DNA of 64,000 nt from the NCBI RefSeq assembly GCF_004006665.1, contig NZ_QOCL01000004.1, positions 1-64,000 on the forward strand, given 5' to 3'. The position numbers and the translations under genes were made by a program. The notes beneath the pieces were generated by a model that did no database searches, had not been told where the DNA came from, and saw only the letters and a program-made list of their open reading frames with translations. The stretch's first letter is position 1. Every line of letters starts with the position of its first letter. Shown here piece by piece: positions 32,881-41,187 of this stretch. This DNA comes from Halobacteriovorax sp. HLS (lineage in GTDB: Bacteria; Bdellovibrionota; Bacteriovoracia; Bacteriovoracales; Bacteriovoracaceae).

Positions 32881-34551
32881 TTAATCCTTAATATATTCCA
32901 GTCTTCTCCATCCAGAGACCTGGTATCTTCTTGAGATAATATCAAAAATAATTCTATTCTTATTATTAGAAATTTGGGCCTGATTTAATGCCTTGTCGGA
33001 ACCTTCTGGAAAGTTTAGAACTGCTGTTTTTGAGTTCTTTCTCTTTTTCTTCTTATTCAGTCCAAGTCTTCGAAGTAAGTCTGATGAGCTAGATTTCTTT
33101 GAAGGTTTTTCTGAGTTTATTCCATCACCACCTGAGAAAGTTAGTACACTTGAGTTTTGTTTTCTAGAGTTAGAATTAGAGTACCTTCTTATTCCACTTG
33201 ATGATCCTGTGGCCGAATTGAAGTTTGCCATATTCTTCTTCATTTCAGGAGTCATTGGAGTCGTCGCAAATTTCTTTGCAATATTTGGAGGAAGACCCAT
33301 CTTCGTAAGTAAGTTGAACTCTTCTTTTTGTCTCTTATTTAAATTGGAGTTATTCTTTGGAACCTTACTATCATATTCTCTAAGTTTCGCTATAGCATTA
33401 TTCAAAGTATTATTTGAGTTGTTTAAACTCTTAGCTGTTAGCTCACCTCTGGAGAGTTGTGAAAAATCTCCTAGAAGAGGAGAGTTCGCAAAAGATGTTC
33501 CACCAAACCCTTTAATTGTAGTCATAACTTTCTTATCGACACATGTATCCCTTTGAGCACAAGCACAAGCAGGGTCTTCTTTCATATTCTCATCAATACA
33601 AGTAACTCTTTCAGAAGTGACAAGAATATTTCTATTGTGGAGATCTGGCCTACAGTATTTAACATAGTCTGGCCTTTGCTTGGATGTCTCTTCTGTACAA
33701 AAACAAGTCTTATCTGTAATTGGGTTACAGTCTCCTTTTCCAGGAAGCTTATTGGCAACATCTCTTGTTTTTTGTGCATAGTCTTTGTGAGCACCTACTT
33801 GATTAGCGTAGAAGCCTGTAAGAAGAACAGAGGCAGAAAGTTTTAAAACATTGCTCCAACTTCCCCAAGCAGCTCCTCCGAAAGTCATCATGCTTACATA
33901 ACAAGCAGTACCAACACCCCATCCTGCAGTTTGAATTTGAGCTGTCTTAGCACGGCTATCATGATTTTCTGCGGCCTTCAGTAGTGAGTCTTTTTGAGCA
34001 GTCTCAACACTTTGAGGTAGCATACCAATTGATTTTTGATCTGATGTAGTATTGAACATAGCGATTGCTTCAGTAGCAACAGGTATATATTTACAATAAT
34101 CTTTCTGTGTTTTTTCTTTGGCTCCGTCTTCTGCTGTCTCTTTTGCAGCTTCTTCAGTTCCTTTCTTTGCAGCTTCTTCAGTTCCTTTCTTTGTAGCTTC
34201 TTCCGCACCTTCTTCTACAGCTGAGTCGAGTTCTCCGCCAACACCTCCCATACCAATAATCATAGTATAGGCCTTCGCTAGCATTCCAATCATGGAGCTT
34301 TTCATTCCGAGAACTTTTGGATCAGCTTTTTCCCCTAGACAGGCCTCTTCCGTCTCACCATCTTTAGTACATTCTTCTTCATAAATTCTTTGAACTCTTC
34401 CATCATGTATAAAGTTCTCTGAAAGATCTTTATCTTGATCTGTTAGATTAGTCGGATCATTGTCTCCGTACTTAGTATTTGTGATTGCCTGCGAGTAGAT
34501 ATTAGTACTCAGTAATAAGCTCAGGCAGATGATTAGCGATTTAAGTTTCAT
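32881..34551 (-). CDS. Large exported protein with KGTEEAAK repeats
   Basis: A 556-residue protein that I do not recognise. It has a signal peptide (residues 1-20), an acidic region, then Glu/Ala/Lys repeats (KKGTEEAAK twice plus variants, about residues 115-140). One or two hydrophobic helices follow (about 208-245: GWGVGTACYVSMMTFGGAAW, then LKLSASVLLTGFYA), then a Cys-rich stretch (CNPITDKTCFC, CACAQRDTC). The tail is Ser/Asn/Lys-rich. An envelope protein with a long flexible end is likely. It follows the 34552-34746 divergent region, opposite the DtxR-type regulator. Confidence 0.65.
   Translation of the reverse strand: MKLKSLIICLSLLLSTNIYSQAITNTKYGDNDPTNLTDQDKDLSENFIHDGRVQRIYEEECTKDGETEEACLGEKADPKVLGMKSSMIGMLAKAYTMIIGMGGVGGELDSAVEEGAEEATKKGTEEAAKKGTEEAAKETAEDGAKEKTQKDYCKYIPVATEAIAMFNTTSDQKSIGMLPQSVETAQKDSLLKAAENHDSRAKTAQIQTAGWGVGTACYVSMMTFGGAAWGSWSNVLKLSASVLLTGFYANQVGAHKDYAQKTRDVANKLPGKGDCNPITDKTCFCTEETSKQRPDYVKYCRPDLHNRNILVTSERVTCIDENMKEDPACACAQRDTCVDKKVMTTIKGFGGTSFANSPLLGDFSQLSRGELTAKSLNNSNNTLNNAIAKLREYDSKVPKNNSNLNKRQKEEFNLLTKMGLPPNIAKKFATTPMTPEMKKNMANFNSATGSSSGIRRYSNSNSRKQNSSVLTFSGGDGINSEKPSKKSSSSDLLRRLGLNKKKKRKNSKTAVLNFPEGSDKALNQAQISNNKNRIIFDIISRRYQVSGWRRLEYIKD
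34145..34203 (-). repeat. 24-nt tandem repeat in coding sequence
   Basis: Two identical 24-nt units (34145-34168 and 34169-34192) and a diverged partial third encode the KKGTEEAA octapeptide. In-frame copy-number change by slippage is possible. Confidence 0.8.
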
Positions 34552-34711
34552 GGAGAAATTCCTTATTTCAATACTTTATAATTTTATCATGGGACTGTTT
34601 TATTACTGCATGGGAAAATGTAACCACTTAGAGGAATACTGTGATTACAGCTATTTACCATGAGTTTTGAGTGTGATAGTCTTTTGTTTAACTGCAAATA
34701 ATTATTGACGT

Positions 34712-34740
34712 TTGACGCGCATTTTATTGATTGGTAGAAC
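34712..34740 (+). promoter_or_regulatory. Sigma-70 promoter implying a leaderless transcript
   Basis: TTGACG (34712-34717), 17 nt, TAGAAC (34735-34740). The predicted start falls at or within 2 nt of the ATG at 34747, which has no ribosome-binding site. A second TTGACG lies 7 nt further upstream. Confidence 0.5.
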
Positions 34741-34746
34741 TATCTT

Positions 34747-35286
34747 ATGACTAACAAAACACACGAAATTGAATTATCCCACTCTATGGCCCACTACTTA
34801 TTAACGATACATAAGTTAAAAGAAGGTAGGGGGTTTGCGAGAGTTACTGATATTGCTAAAGATCTTAAGTTAACAAAGGGAAGCGTTTCTACCGCTTTAA
34901 ATAACTTAAAGAAAAAAGGCTTTGTTACTGAAGAAGAGGATTGTAAATTCTTACTTCTGACAGATAAGGGACACGATGAGGTTCATAGAATTCTTTCTTC
35001 AAGAACTCTACTCTTTTACTTTTTAAAAGACTTTGTAGGGGTTTCTGAGGAGACGGCAGAAAGAGATTCATGTTTAATGGAGCATTTAATGAGCTCAGAA
35101 ACTAGTACTAAATTCTTTGATTTTATGAAGAACTTAGCATGTACTTGCGAGCGAATATCTAAAGAGGGTGGAGAGCTTCCTAAAGGTTTTAACTTTAAAA
35201 CTTCTCTGGACTTCTGTGAATTTGATTCTGCTGAGAACTTTTTCGAAAGCCAAACAGGTGATTCTCACCTTGATGAAAACTCTTAA
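34747..35286 (+). CDS. DtxR/MntR-family metal-dependent repressor
   Basis: A 179-residue regulator. The N-terminal winged helix (about 10-75) reads HYLLTIHKL...TDIAKDLKLTKGSVSTALNNLKKKGFV. The dimerisation domain has Cys109, Glu112 and His113 (CLMEH), matching Cys102/Glu105/His106 of DtxR. His16 occupies the place of DtxR Met10 or MntR Asp8. The ancillary-site His of DtxR (His79) appears replaced by Thr87. It would bind Fe or Mn and repress uptake or oxidative genes; targets are unknown. A further CTC and late Cys occur in the C-terminal extension. It overlaps the following gene by 14 nt. Confidence 0.8.
   Translation: MTNKTHEIELSHSMAHYLLTIHKLKEGRGFARVTDIAKDLKLTKGSVSTALNNLKKKGFVTEEEDCKFLLLTDKGHDEVHRILSSRTLLFYFLKDFVGVSEETAERDSCLMEHLMSSETSTKFFDFMKNLACTCERISKEGGELPKGFNFKTSLDFCEFDSAENFFESQTGDSHLDENS
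35256..35270 (+). promoter_or_regulatory. Hairpin that hides a ribosome-binding site
   Basis: AGGTGA, TTC, TCACCT is a perfect 6-bp stem whose left arm is the only Shine-Dalgarno-like sequence for the gene starting at 35273. It lies inside the end of the regulator gene, so ribosomes finishing that gene would open it. Confidence 0.5.
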
Positions 35287-35974
35287 TATTATTTTTCTAT
35301 TTTTCCTAACCTCTCAAGCTTTTAGTAATGACTTGAGAGGAATCTGCTTTGATCGCTCAGTATCTTTAGAGAGCGTTGTTTCGTATAGCTCTCAAATAAC
35401 GGCTCCGGGAGATCGTTTTTTAAAAAACTCATCTAAGCATTGTATTGAAATTGTGGCAGATGAAAAAAGAATGGATTTATATGACAAATTCATTGGAATG
35501 AATTTTAAAATCATTAGAAGATATGGAAATACTCTTGAGTCACAAAAGAGAGAATGTCTCTTTGAGATCGAAAATATAAAAGCTCGCAATCAAAAGAAAA
35601 TATCTTACGAGCTCAGTAAGAAGCCATTTGCAAACGAAGAAGTAGATTCCTCTACTAGAAAAACCACAACTGCTCTTAGAATGATGGAGTCTAAAACAGC
35701 TCAATTCCTAGTAAATGGTAATATTGTCACAATTACTTGTAGATTGAAGGCAAAGTTTGCTGAAGTCGATATTTCATTAGGATCGAAAAATACAAATGTT
35801 CTTACAACGTTGCAAATGAGTAAGAATCAAAGAGTTGATTTGGCCCAAGTTGTTGAAGACCTATCGAAGAAGAGTAGTGGTAACGAAATTTCAACTGGCA
35901 ATGATCGCTATTCTGTAACTAATAAAAAAACTGTCGGAACTTTTAAAGAGCAGTTCTTTATTACTTTGAAGTAA
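35273..35974 (+). CDS. Exported protein of unknown function, coupled to the DtxR-type gene
   Basis: A 233-residue protein. The start at 35273 is chosen because it gives a clean signal peptide (MKTLNIIFLFFLTSQAFS); longer frames run through the upstream gene. No domain is recognised. Cys residues at the N-terminus (GICFD, HCIEI) and in the middle may pair. The 14-nt overlap and the hidden ribosome site suggest it is made only when the repressor is translated. Its 3' end overlaps the convergent glycosyltransferase by 14 nt. Confidence 0.65.
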   Translation: MKTLNIIFLFFLTSQAFSNDLRGICFDRSVSLESVVSYSSQITAPGDRFLKNSSKHCIEIVADEKRMDLYDKFIGMNFKIIRRYGNTLESQKRECLFEIENIKARNQKKISYELSKKPFANEEVDSSTRKTTTALRMMESKTAQFLVNGNIVTITCRLKAKFAEVDISLGSKNTNVLTTLQMSKNQRVDLAQVVEDLSKKSSGNEISTGNDRYSVTNKKTVGTFKEQFFITLK

Positions 35975-36761
35975 CTTTTAGGGGCGCTTCTTTTTGCGAT
36001 AACTTTCTTACTTCCTTCACTTTGAAATTATAAATAGATCTAAATGCACAAAGTTCAAAGAAAAGTTGAATTTGCATAGCGATGAAACTGAATAGCGAAG
36101 TTGAGCTAGCGCCAAAAATACGTCTGCGATGAACGACTGGAATTTGTCTCATTCCTTTAGATGTCCTAGCTGCGAGAAGGCTTAAAAATACATTAGGTGA
36201 ACATGTTACTGAAGGTATTTCATGAAGCATATTCTTTAGATGAGTAGATTCATATAATCTATAGGATATATCTATATCCTTCAGTGAAGTCTGATACAGA
36301 AGAGATGCGAATTTAGAAATCAAATTTGAGCAAATATCTTTTATACGAAGGCCTGAAAAATTAGCTCTGTATCCTATTTGAGTATGAAAACTATTTCTTT
36401 CTTTCCATAGTTTTAAAAAATCTAATGCTCTTAGCTCACCATTACTATCAGTATGAAATATCCATCGTGAATTAGTATTTGTAGCTTCTAATAGTCCACG
36501 CTTTAAACATTGACCGTAACCTTCATTTTGAATATCCGTTAAGACAATTGCACTATTGTCTGATGCCAGTGATCTTAAGACTCCACGAGTGTCATCTGTT
36601 GAACCACAGTTTATTGCCAAAATTTGATATTTTATCTTGTGAAAGGTTAGGACTGAGACCCACTCTTCTATAAAAGGAGCAACATTTTGTTGCTCGTTAT
36701 AAAATGGAACAACTAAGCAAACTTTATCTTCTAAAATGTTATGTTTCATACTCTTCATCAT
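35961..36761 (-). CDS. Family 2 glycosyltransferase
   Basis: A 266-residue GT-A enzyme with VVPFYNEQQNV, INCGSTDDT and HTDSNGEL (the DxN/DxD metal site) motifs as in DPM1- and GtrB-like transferases. It lacks the C-terminal double membrane helix of GtrB, although the end (FSFIAMQIQLFFELCAF) is hydrophobic and may associate with the membrane. The substrate is unknown. TATAAT lies about 10 nt ahead of the ATG, and the ribosome site is weak, so the true start may be Met5. Confidence 0.8.
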   Translation of the reverse strand: MMKSMKHNILEDKVCLVVPFYNEQQNVAPFIEEWVSVLTFHKIKYQILAINCGSTDDTRGVLRSLASDNSAIVLTDIQNEGYGQCLKRGLLEATNTNSRWIFHTDSNGELRALDFLKLWKERNSFHTQIGYRANFSGLRIKDICSNLISKFASLLYQTSLKDIDISYRLYESTHLKNMLHEIPSVTCSPNVFLSLLAARTSKGMRQIPVVHRRRIFGASSTSLFSFIAMQIQLFFELCAFRSIYNFKVKEVRKLSQKEAPLKVTSK

Positions 36762-36811
36762 TCAAGTACTATTATAATAACTTTTTAAAAATTTGATAGG
36801 ATGATGCAACA

Positions 36812-38077
36812 ATGGCAACTTCTGATTATTTCTCCGACCTAAAAGATCAGCTACTTTCCTTGGGAAAGGATAAAAAGAAGGCCTTAATATTGGCCAGCCT
36901 AAGCCTTTTCTTTCTACTCTTTTCTTATCCTATGATCAGAAGTGCCGCTGAGGCAATATTCTTAGAAAGCTATGGTGCAAAGAGCTCACCCCTTGCATGG
37001 CTATACTCTATTGTCGCTCTAAGTATTTCTATTTCGATATTTAATAAATTACAGGTTAGTAAAAGTGTTCAAACCATCTTTTGGCTAATTGGGCTTAGTA
37101 CATTTGCTATATTATCAATTGCAGTATTCTTTATTAATAAGGACGTAAAACTACTCTCATATGTTTTGATTATATGGAAAGAAGTTTACATTGTTCTGAT
37201 GGTTCATCTTGTCTTAGGTTATGTGAATTCTATTTTAAGCTATAAACTGGCAAAGACTATTTATGGCCCAATGGGAGCACTTGGATCAATTGGTGGAATT
37301 ATAGGCGGACAGGTTACATCAAAGTATGTTGGTGCTTTGGGTGGTGCTGAAGGTGTGGCCATATTTGGTTCTGTTTTTATTGTCGTTTCATGTATCTGTT
37401 TTCAGTTAACGGGACCTAAATTCAGTAGGCTTGATGATACGAATGATAGAAAGAATGAATCACCATTACATAGTATTTTAGATGTAAAAAAGTATGTATT
37501 TTTAATCGCTCTAATTATTCTTCTTTCACAGTTTTGTATTAATCTAGCTAACTTTAAATTTAATATTATGCTTGAGAGGTTTGTTCAAACAAAAGCAGAG
37601 AAAGTTAGCTATCTGGGGAATCTCTATTCCTCCATAAATGGTGTATCACTATTTATGCAAGTCCTAGTTATTCCAGTGTTGTTTAATCTGGTAAAAAATC
37701 GCTCTATTCACTTCTTTATCCCTGTTTTCTTCTTTCTTATCTCTGGACTTGGGGTTTCTTTGGGAAGTGCGTCACTTTTTCCCGTTGCTTTGACATTCGT
37801 TATGTTTAAGGGAACTGATTATTCTCTATTTAGTGCTGCAAAGGAAATGCTTTATTTTCCATTGGTTACAAGGCAAAAATATGGCGCAAAATATGTTGTT
37901 GATATGGTAGTGTATCGTTTTGCGAAAGGGCTTATTTCCTTTTTGCTAATATTTTATCAAAGTGAAACTTTTGTTGATATATGCCTTTCAATTTGTCTAA
38001 TTGTTTGGATTTTTATATTAATTCCACTGTTCATAGAACAGAAGAAAGTTTTGAAGGTTAATAAGGAGTATTTATGA
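36812..38077 (+). CDS. Nucleotide translocase (NTT/Tlc)-like or MFS-like transporter
   Basis: A 421-residue integral membrane protein with about 11-12 helices. The first helix region, SYPMIRSAAEAIFLESYGAKSSPLAWLYS, resembles the opening of ATP/ADP translocases (S/N-Y-x-x-R-x-x-x-D-x-L/I-F). Those proteins lack a strict MFS signature and are used by intracellular bacteria to import host nucleotides. If correct, it would suit a predator growing inside prey, but a generic MFS carrier is not excluded. It overlaps the next gene by four bases (ATGA). Confidence 0.6.
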   Translation: MATSDYFSDLKDQLLSLGKDKKKALILASLSLFFLLFSYPMIRSAAEAIFLESYGAKSSPLAWLYSIVALSISISIFNKLQVSKSVQTIFWLIGLSTFAILSIAVFFINKDVKLLSYVLIIWKEVYIVLMVHLVLGYVNSILSYKLAKTIYGPMGALGSIGGIIGGQVTSKYVGALGGAEGVAIFGSVFIVVSCICFQLTGPKFSRLDDTNDRKNESPLHSILDVKKYVFLIALIILLSQFCINLANFKFNIMLERFVQTKAEKVSYLGNLYSSINGVSLFMQVLVIPVLFNLVKNRSIHFFIPVFFFLISGLGVSLGSASLFPVALTFVMFKGTDYSLFSAAKEMLYFPLVTRQKYGAKYVVDMVVYRFAKGLISFLLIFYQSETFVDICLSICLIVWIFILIPLFIEQKKVLKVNKEYL

Positions 38078-40104
38078 ACCCAATATCTAACGAGTATAAA
38101 ACGGTATTTTCAACAGTACCTTTTGAAGAAATTAAAAATGAACACTATCTTCCCGCACTTGAGGAAGGAATTAAAATAGCAAAAGACAATCTTGCAAAAA
38201 TTAAAGCAAACCCAGAACCGGCTACTTTTGAAAATACAATTGTTGCTTTAGAAAGGTCTGGAGATGCTGTAGATAAGGTAGCTGAAATATTTTTTAATCT
38301 CTTGTCTGCTGAAACAAATGATGAAATGCAAGAAATTGCAAAAGAGTTCTCTCCTAAGATAACTGCGTATGGGAATGACATTCTTCTAGATGCTGAACTT
38401 TTTTCTAAGGTCAAAGAGGTTTGGGAAAATAAAGATTCTTTTTCATTAGATGCGGAAGATTTAAAACTACTAGAAAAGAATTATAAATCATTTGTTAGAA
38501 ATGGAGCTCTTCTTAATGAAACTCAAAAAAGTGAACTACGTAGTATCGATGAGGAGCTATCAACTCTTTCTTTAAATTTTGGTAATAATAACCTTAAAGA
38601 AACTAATAAATACGAAATGGTTCTTGAGAATGAGTCGGACCTTGCTGGTCTTCCTGATGGAGCTAAGGAAGCTGCCGCAATGATTGCTAAGGAAAAAGGA
38701 TATGAAGGTAAGTGGGTAATAACTTTAGATTATCCAAGTTTGATTCCTTTTATGACTTATGCAGAAAATAGAGATTTAAGAGAAAAGTTATACCGTGCAA
38801 ATACGACGAAGTCTTGCAAAGGTGATGAGCTTGATAATAAAGAAAATGTGAAGAGGTTCTCTGTACTTAGGCATAAGAGGGCAAACCTTTTAGGTTATGC
38901 TAGTCATGCTGATTTCACTTTAGAAGAAAGAATGGCCTCGACTCCTGGAAATGTTGGAGAGTTTTTGGAAAATCTACTTTCTAAATCTAAACCACATGCT
39001 CAAAATGAAATCGAAGAGTTAAAAAAGTATGTAATTGCTAATGGTGGGCCGGAAGATCTACAGAACTGGGATACTGCATTTTGGTCTGAGAAGCTTAAGA
39101 AGGAAAAGTTTAGTGTTGATGACGAAATGTTAAAACCGTACTTTAAATTAGAAAATGTTATTGATGGTGTTTTTCAAGTTGCTTCAAAGCTGTATGGCCT
39201 AAATTTTAATGAAAGATCAGATATTCAAAAGTATCACAAAGATGTGATGACTTATGAAGTTACAGACGAGTCAGGAAAGCATATTGCTGCTTTTTATGCG
39301 GATTTCTTCCCAAGAGCAACTAAAAGAAATGGTGCTTGGATGACGGCCTATAGAGGTCAGTCTAATTTTGCGGGAGAAGAAAAAAGGCCGCATATTTCTA
39401 TTGTGTGTAACTTTACTAAACCTACTGAAACAAAGCCTTCTCTTTTAACATTCAATGAAGTTACAACCTTGTTTCACGAGTTTGGTCACGCCCTTCATGG
39501 TATGCTTGCTGATACAAAGTATCCAAGTCTTTCTGGAACTAGTGTATTTTGGGATTTCGTTGAGCTTCCATCCCAAATCCTGGAGAACTGGGCGTACGAA
39601 CAAGAATGTCTCGCTCTATTTGCAAAGCACTATGAAACTGGGGAAGTTATTCCATCTGAGTTAGTTCAAAAAATTAAAGATTCTGCTAGCTTCCACGCTG
39701 GAATGGGAACTATGAGACAGTTAAGTTTCGCACTTTTAGATATGGCATGGCACTCTGGAGATAATTCGTCTGTTGATGATGCAGAAGCATTTGAGAAAAA
39801 AGCGATGGAATCCACAACTCTCTTGCCTAAAGTAGATGGATCTATGATGTCTACTTCATTTGGTCATATTTTTGCGGGAGGATATTCGTCAGGATATTAT
39901 TCATATAAGTGGGCGGAAGTTTTAGATGCAGATGCATTTGAGCACTTTAAAGAAAATGGAATCTTTAACAGAGAGATTGCTAAAAAGTTTAAGGACAATA
40001 TCCTTTCTAAAGGTGGAACAGAACATCCAATGGAACTTTATAAAAAGTTTAGAGGAGCAGAACCTACTCCGGATGCACTACTTAGAAGAAGTGGATTAAT
40101 TTAA
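38074..40104 (+). CDS. M3 family oligopeptidase (PrlC/Dcp-type)
   Basis: A 676-residue zinc metallopeptidase. Zinc motif HEFGH (468-472) with Glu497 as third ligand 25 residues on. Flanking family segments are TLFHEFGHALHGML, GTSVFWDFVELPSQ and the C-terminal GGYSSGYYSYKWAEVLDADAF. Length matches oligopeptidase A/dipeptidyl carboxypeptidase. With no signal peptide it is cytosolic and would degrade short peptides. It is coupled to the transporter upstream, so import and use of prey-derived nutrients is an attractive but unproven link. Confidence 0.93.
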   Translation: MNPISNEYKTVFSTVPFEEIKNEHYLPALEEGIKIAKDNLAKIKANPEPATFENTIVALERSGDAVDKVAEIFFNLLSAETNDEMQEIAKEFSPKITAYGNDILLDAELFSKVKEVWENKDSFSLDAEDLKLLEKNYKSFVRNGALLNETQKSELRSIDEELSTLSLNFGNNNLKETNKYEMVLENESDLAGLPDGAKEAAAMIAKEKGYEGKWVITLDYPSLIPFMTYAENRDLREKLYRANTTKSCKGDELDNKENVKRFSVLRHKRANLLGYASHADFTLEERMASTPGNVGEFLENLLSKSKPHAQNEIEELKKYVIANGGPEDLQNWDTAFWSEKLKKEKFSVDDEMLKPYFKLENVIDGVFQVASKLYGLNFNERSDIQKYHKDVMTYEVTDESGKHIAAFYADFFPRATKRNGAWMTAYRGQSNFAGEEKRPHISIVCNFTKPTETKPSLLTFNEVTTLFHEFGHALHGMLADTKYPSLSGTSVFWDFVELPSQILENWAYEQECLALFAKHYETGEVIPSELVQKIKDSASFHAGMGTMRQLSFALLDMAWHSGDNSSVDDAEAFEKKAMESTTLLPKVDGSMMSTSFGHIFAGGYSSGYYSYKWAEVLDADAFEHFKENGIFNREIAKKFKDNILSKGGTEHPMELYKKFRGAEPTPDALLRRSGLI

Positions 40105-40108
40105 AAGT

Positions 40109-40137
40109 AAAAAGGAGCTTGATAGCTCCTTTTTTTT
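40109..40137. terminator. Rho-independent terminator
   Basis: AAAAAGGAGCT, TGAT, AGCTCCTTTTTTTT. It lies between convergent genes and overlaps the stop region of the leftward one. Confidence 0.9.
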
Positions 40138-41185
40138 AAGATTTAGAAAATTTATTAAAGGTATCTAAAGCAGCTTTCCATACAGGGTCTTCGATACCTT
40201 TAGTTGCAAGATTAAGCAGGTGAGGAGTAAGCTGATCTGAAAAATCGACAGAGCTCTCTCTTGGTAATAGGCTTGGAAGGTTATCTACGGCAAGCAGTTC
40301 TAGTCCACAAGTCTCAACGAATGGTTTCTCCCACGAAGTAATATCATCATAAATAGGAATTGGATTAAGATTACTTGTTGGATCACAGCTAACATCACCA
40401 ATAATTGATAGGTTTTTATTTCCTGCGAGGATATCTTTAGTGATAAATGGAGGTACTTTCGTTGTCATTAAAACGCAGTTAACGAAAATATCGTGCTCAG
40501 CGATTTCTTTGAAGGGGCCGCCGGCCTTAGTTTCTTCATAGTCCCATAAAGTAGTTTCTACACCAAAGTGATCGAAAACTTCTTTTGCTCCACTTCCGCA
40601 TCGTCCCTTTGCTCCAATAATTATTGCTCTAGGATTGCGAGTTGACTCTTCTTTGTGTGATGAAATTTGGGAATAAAGACCATTAATATCTTCAAATGAT
40701 TTCATTGCTGGGTAAGGAGTATTCAATTGTTTTTGATAGAATCGATCTAGAGAAATTGCTGCTCCTACAAAGCCTGCCCACTTTCCAAATGCGGCTACAC
40801 GCCTTGAGTTTTCATCGACTAAGTATTCTAGATCAAAGTGTTGTCCGTTGCCTTGAATATATCTATTTAGTACTTCTTTATGACCATCTTGGCCCTTAAA
40901 AATATGTGCGAAGTAGATATGTCTATGTTTTAGAGGGAAGCTATCAAGTGGAAGCTCTTTAAGGCCTAGAATAAAAGATCTCTCATCTTCCTGCTTCCAA
41001 GATTCAATTGGAGTAATTTCACATCCCACTTCTTGATATTCACTATCCTTAAAAATTCGATCAGGACAAGTTTCAACTTTTACACTATGACCTGCTTCGA
41101 TTATTTTCTTGGCATTGGCCGGTGTTAGAGGAGTTCTTCTTTCAAAGGCCTTAAATTCTTTTCTTAGTATAAAAGTAGCTTTCAT
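40136..41185 (-). CDS. Saccharopine dehydrogenase, lysine-forming type (Lys1-like)
   Basis: A 349-residue NAD-dependent enzyme of the alanine-dehydrogenase fold. It has ERRTPLTPANAKKI at the N-terminus, AFGKWAGFVGAA, and the Rossmann-type GAKGRCGSGA, all as in yeast-type LYS1. That enzyme splits saccharopine into lysine and 2-oxoglutarate. In bacteria it could serve lysine breakdown or an alternative lysine route. It starts 2 nt after the stop of the nitronate monooxygenase gene. Confidence 0.85.
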   Translation of the reverse strand: MKATFILRKEFKAFERRTPLTPANAKKIIEAGHSVKVETCPDRIFKDSEYQEVGCEITPIESWKQEDERSFILGLKELPLDSFPLKHRHIYFAHIFKGQDGHKEVLNRYIQGNGQHFDLEYLVDENSRRVAAFGKWAGFVGAAISLDRFYQKQLNTPYPAMKSFEDINGLYSQISSHKEESTRNPRAIIIGAKGRCGSGAKEVFDHFGVETTLWDYEETKAGGPFKEIAEHDIFVNCVLMTTKVPPFITKDILAGNKNLSIIGDVSCDPTSNLNPIPIYDDITSWEKPFVETCGLELLAVDNLPSLLPRESSVDFSDQLTPHLLNLATKGIEDPVWKAALDTFNKFSKS

Positions 41186-41187
41186 TC

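Noticed and set aside
32993-33846. Long plus-strand open frames opposite the 32881-34551 exported protein
   Set aside because: They are antisense shadows: low-complexity Phe/Leu/Ser-rich translations, no ribosome sites, while the minus-strand frame has a signal peptide and ordered Cys pattern.
34145-34203. Short tandem units as a CRISPR array
   Set aside because: The units abut without spacers and encode an in-frame protein repeat.
35168-35272. Extended N-terminus of the exported protein at 35273
   Set aside because: The extension reads through the regulator gene in another frame and lacks a ribosome site. The shorter form has a proper signal peptide.
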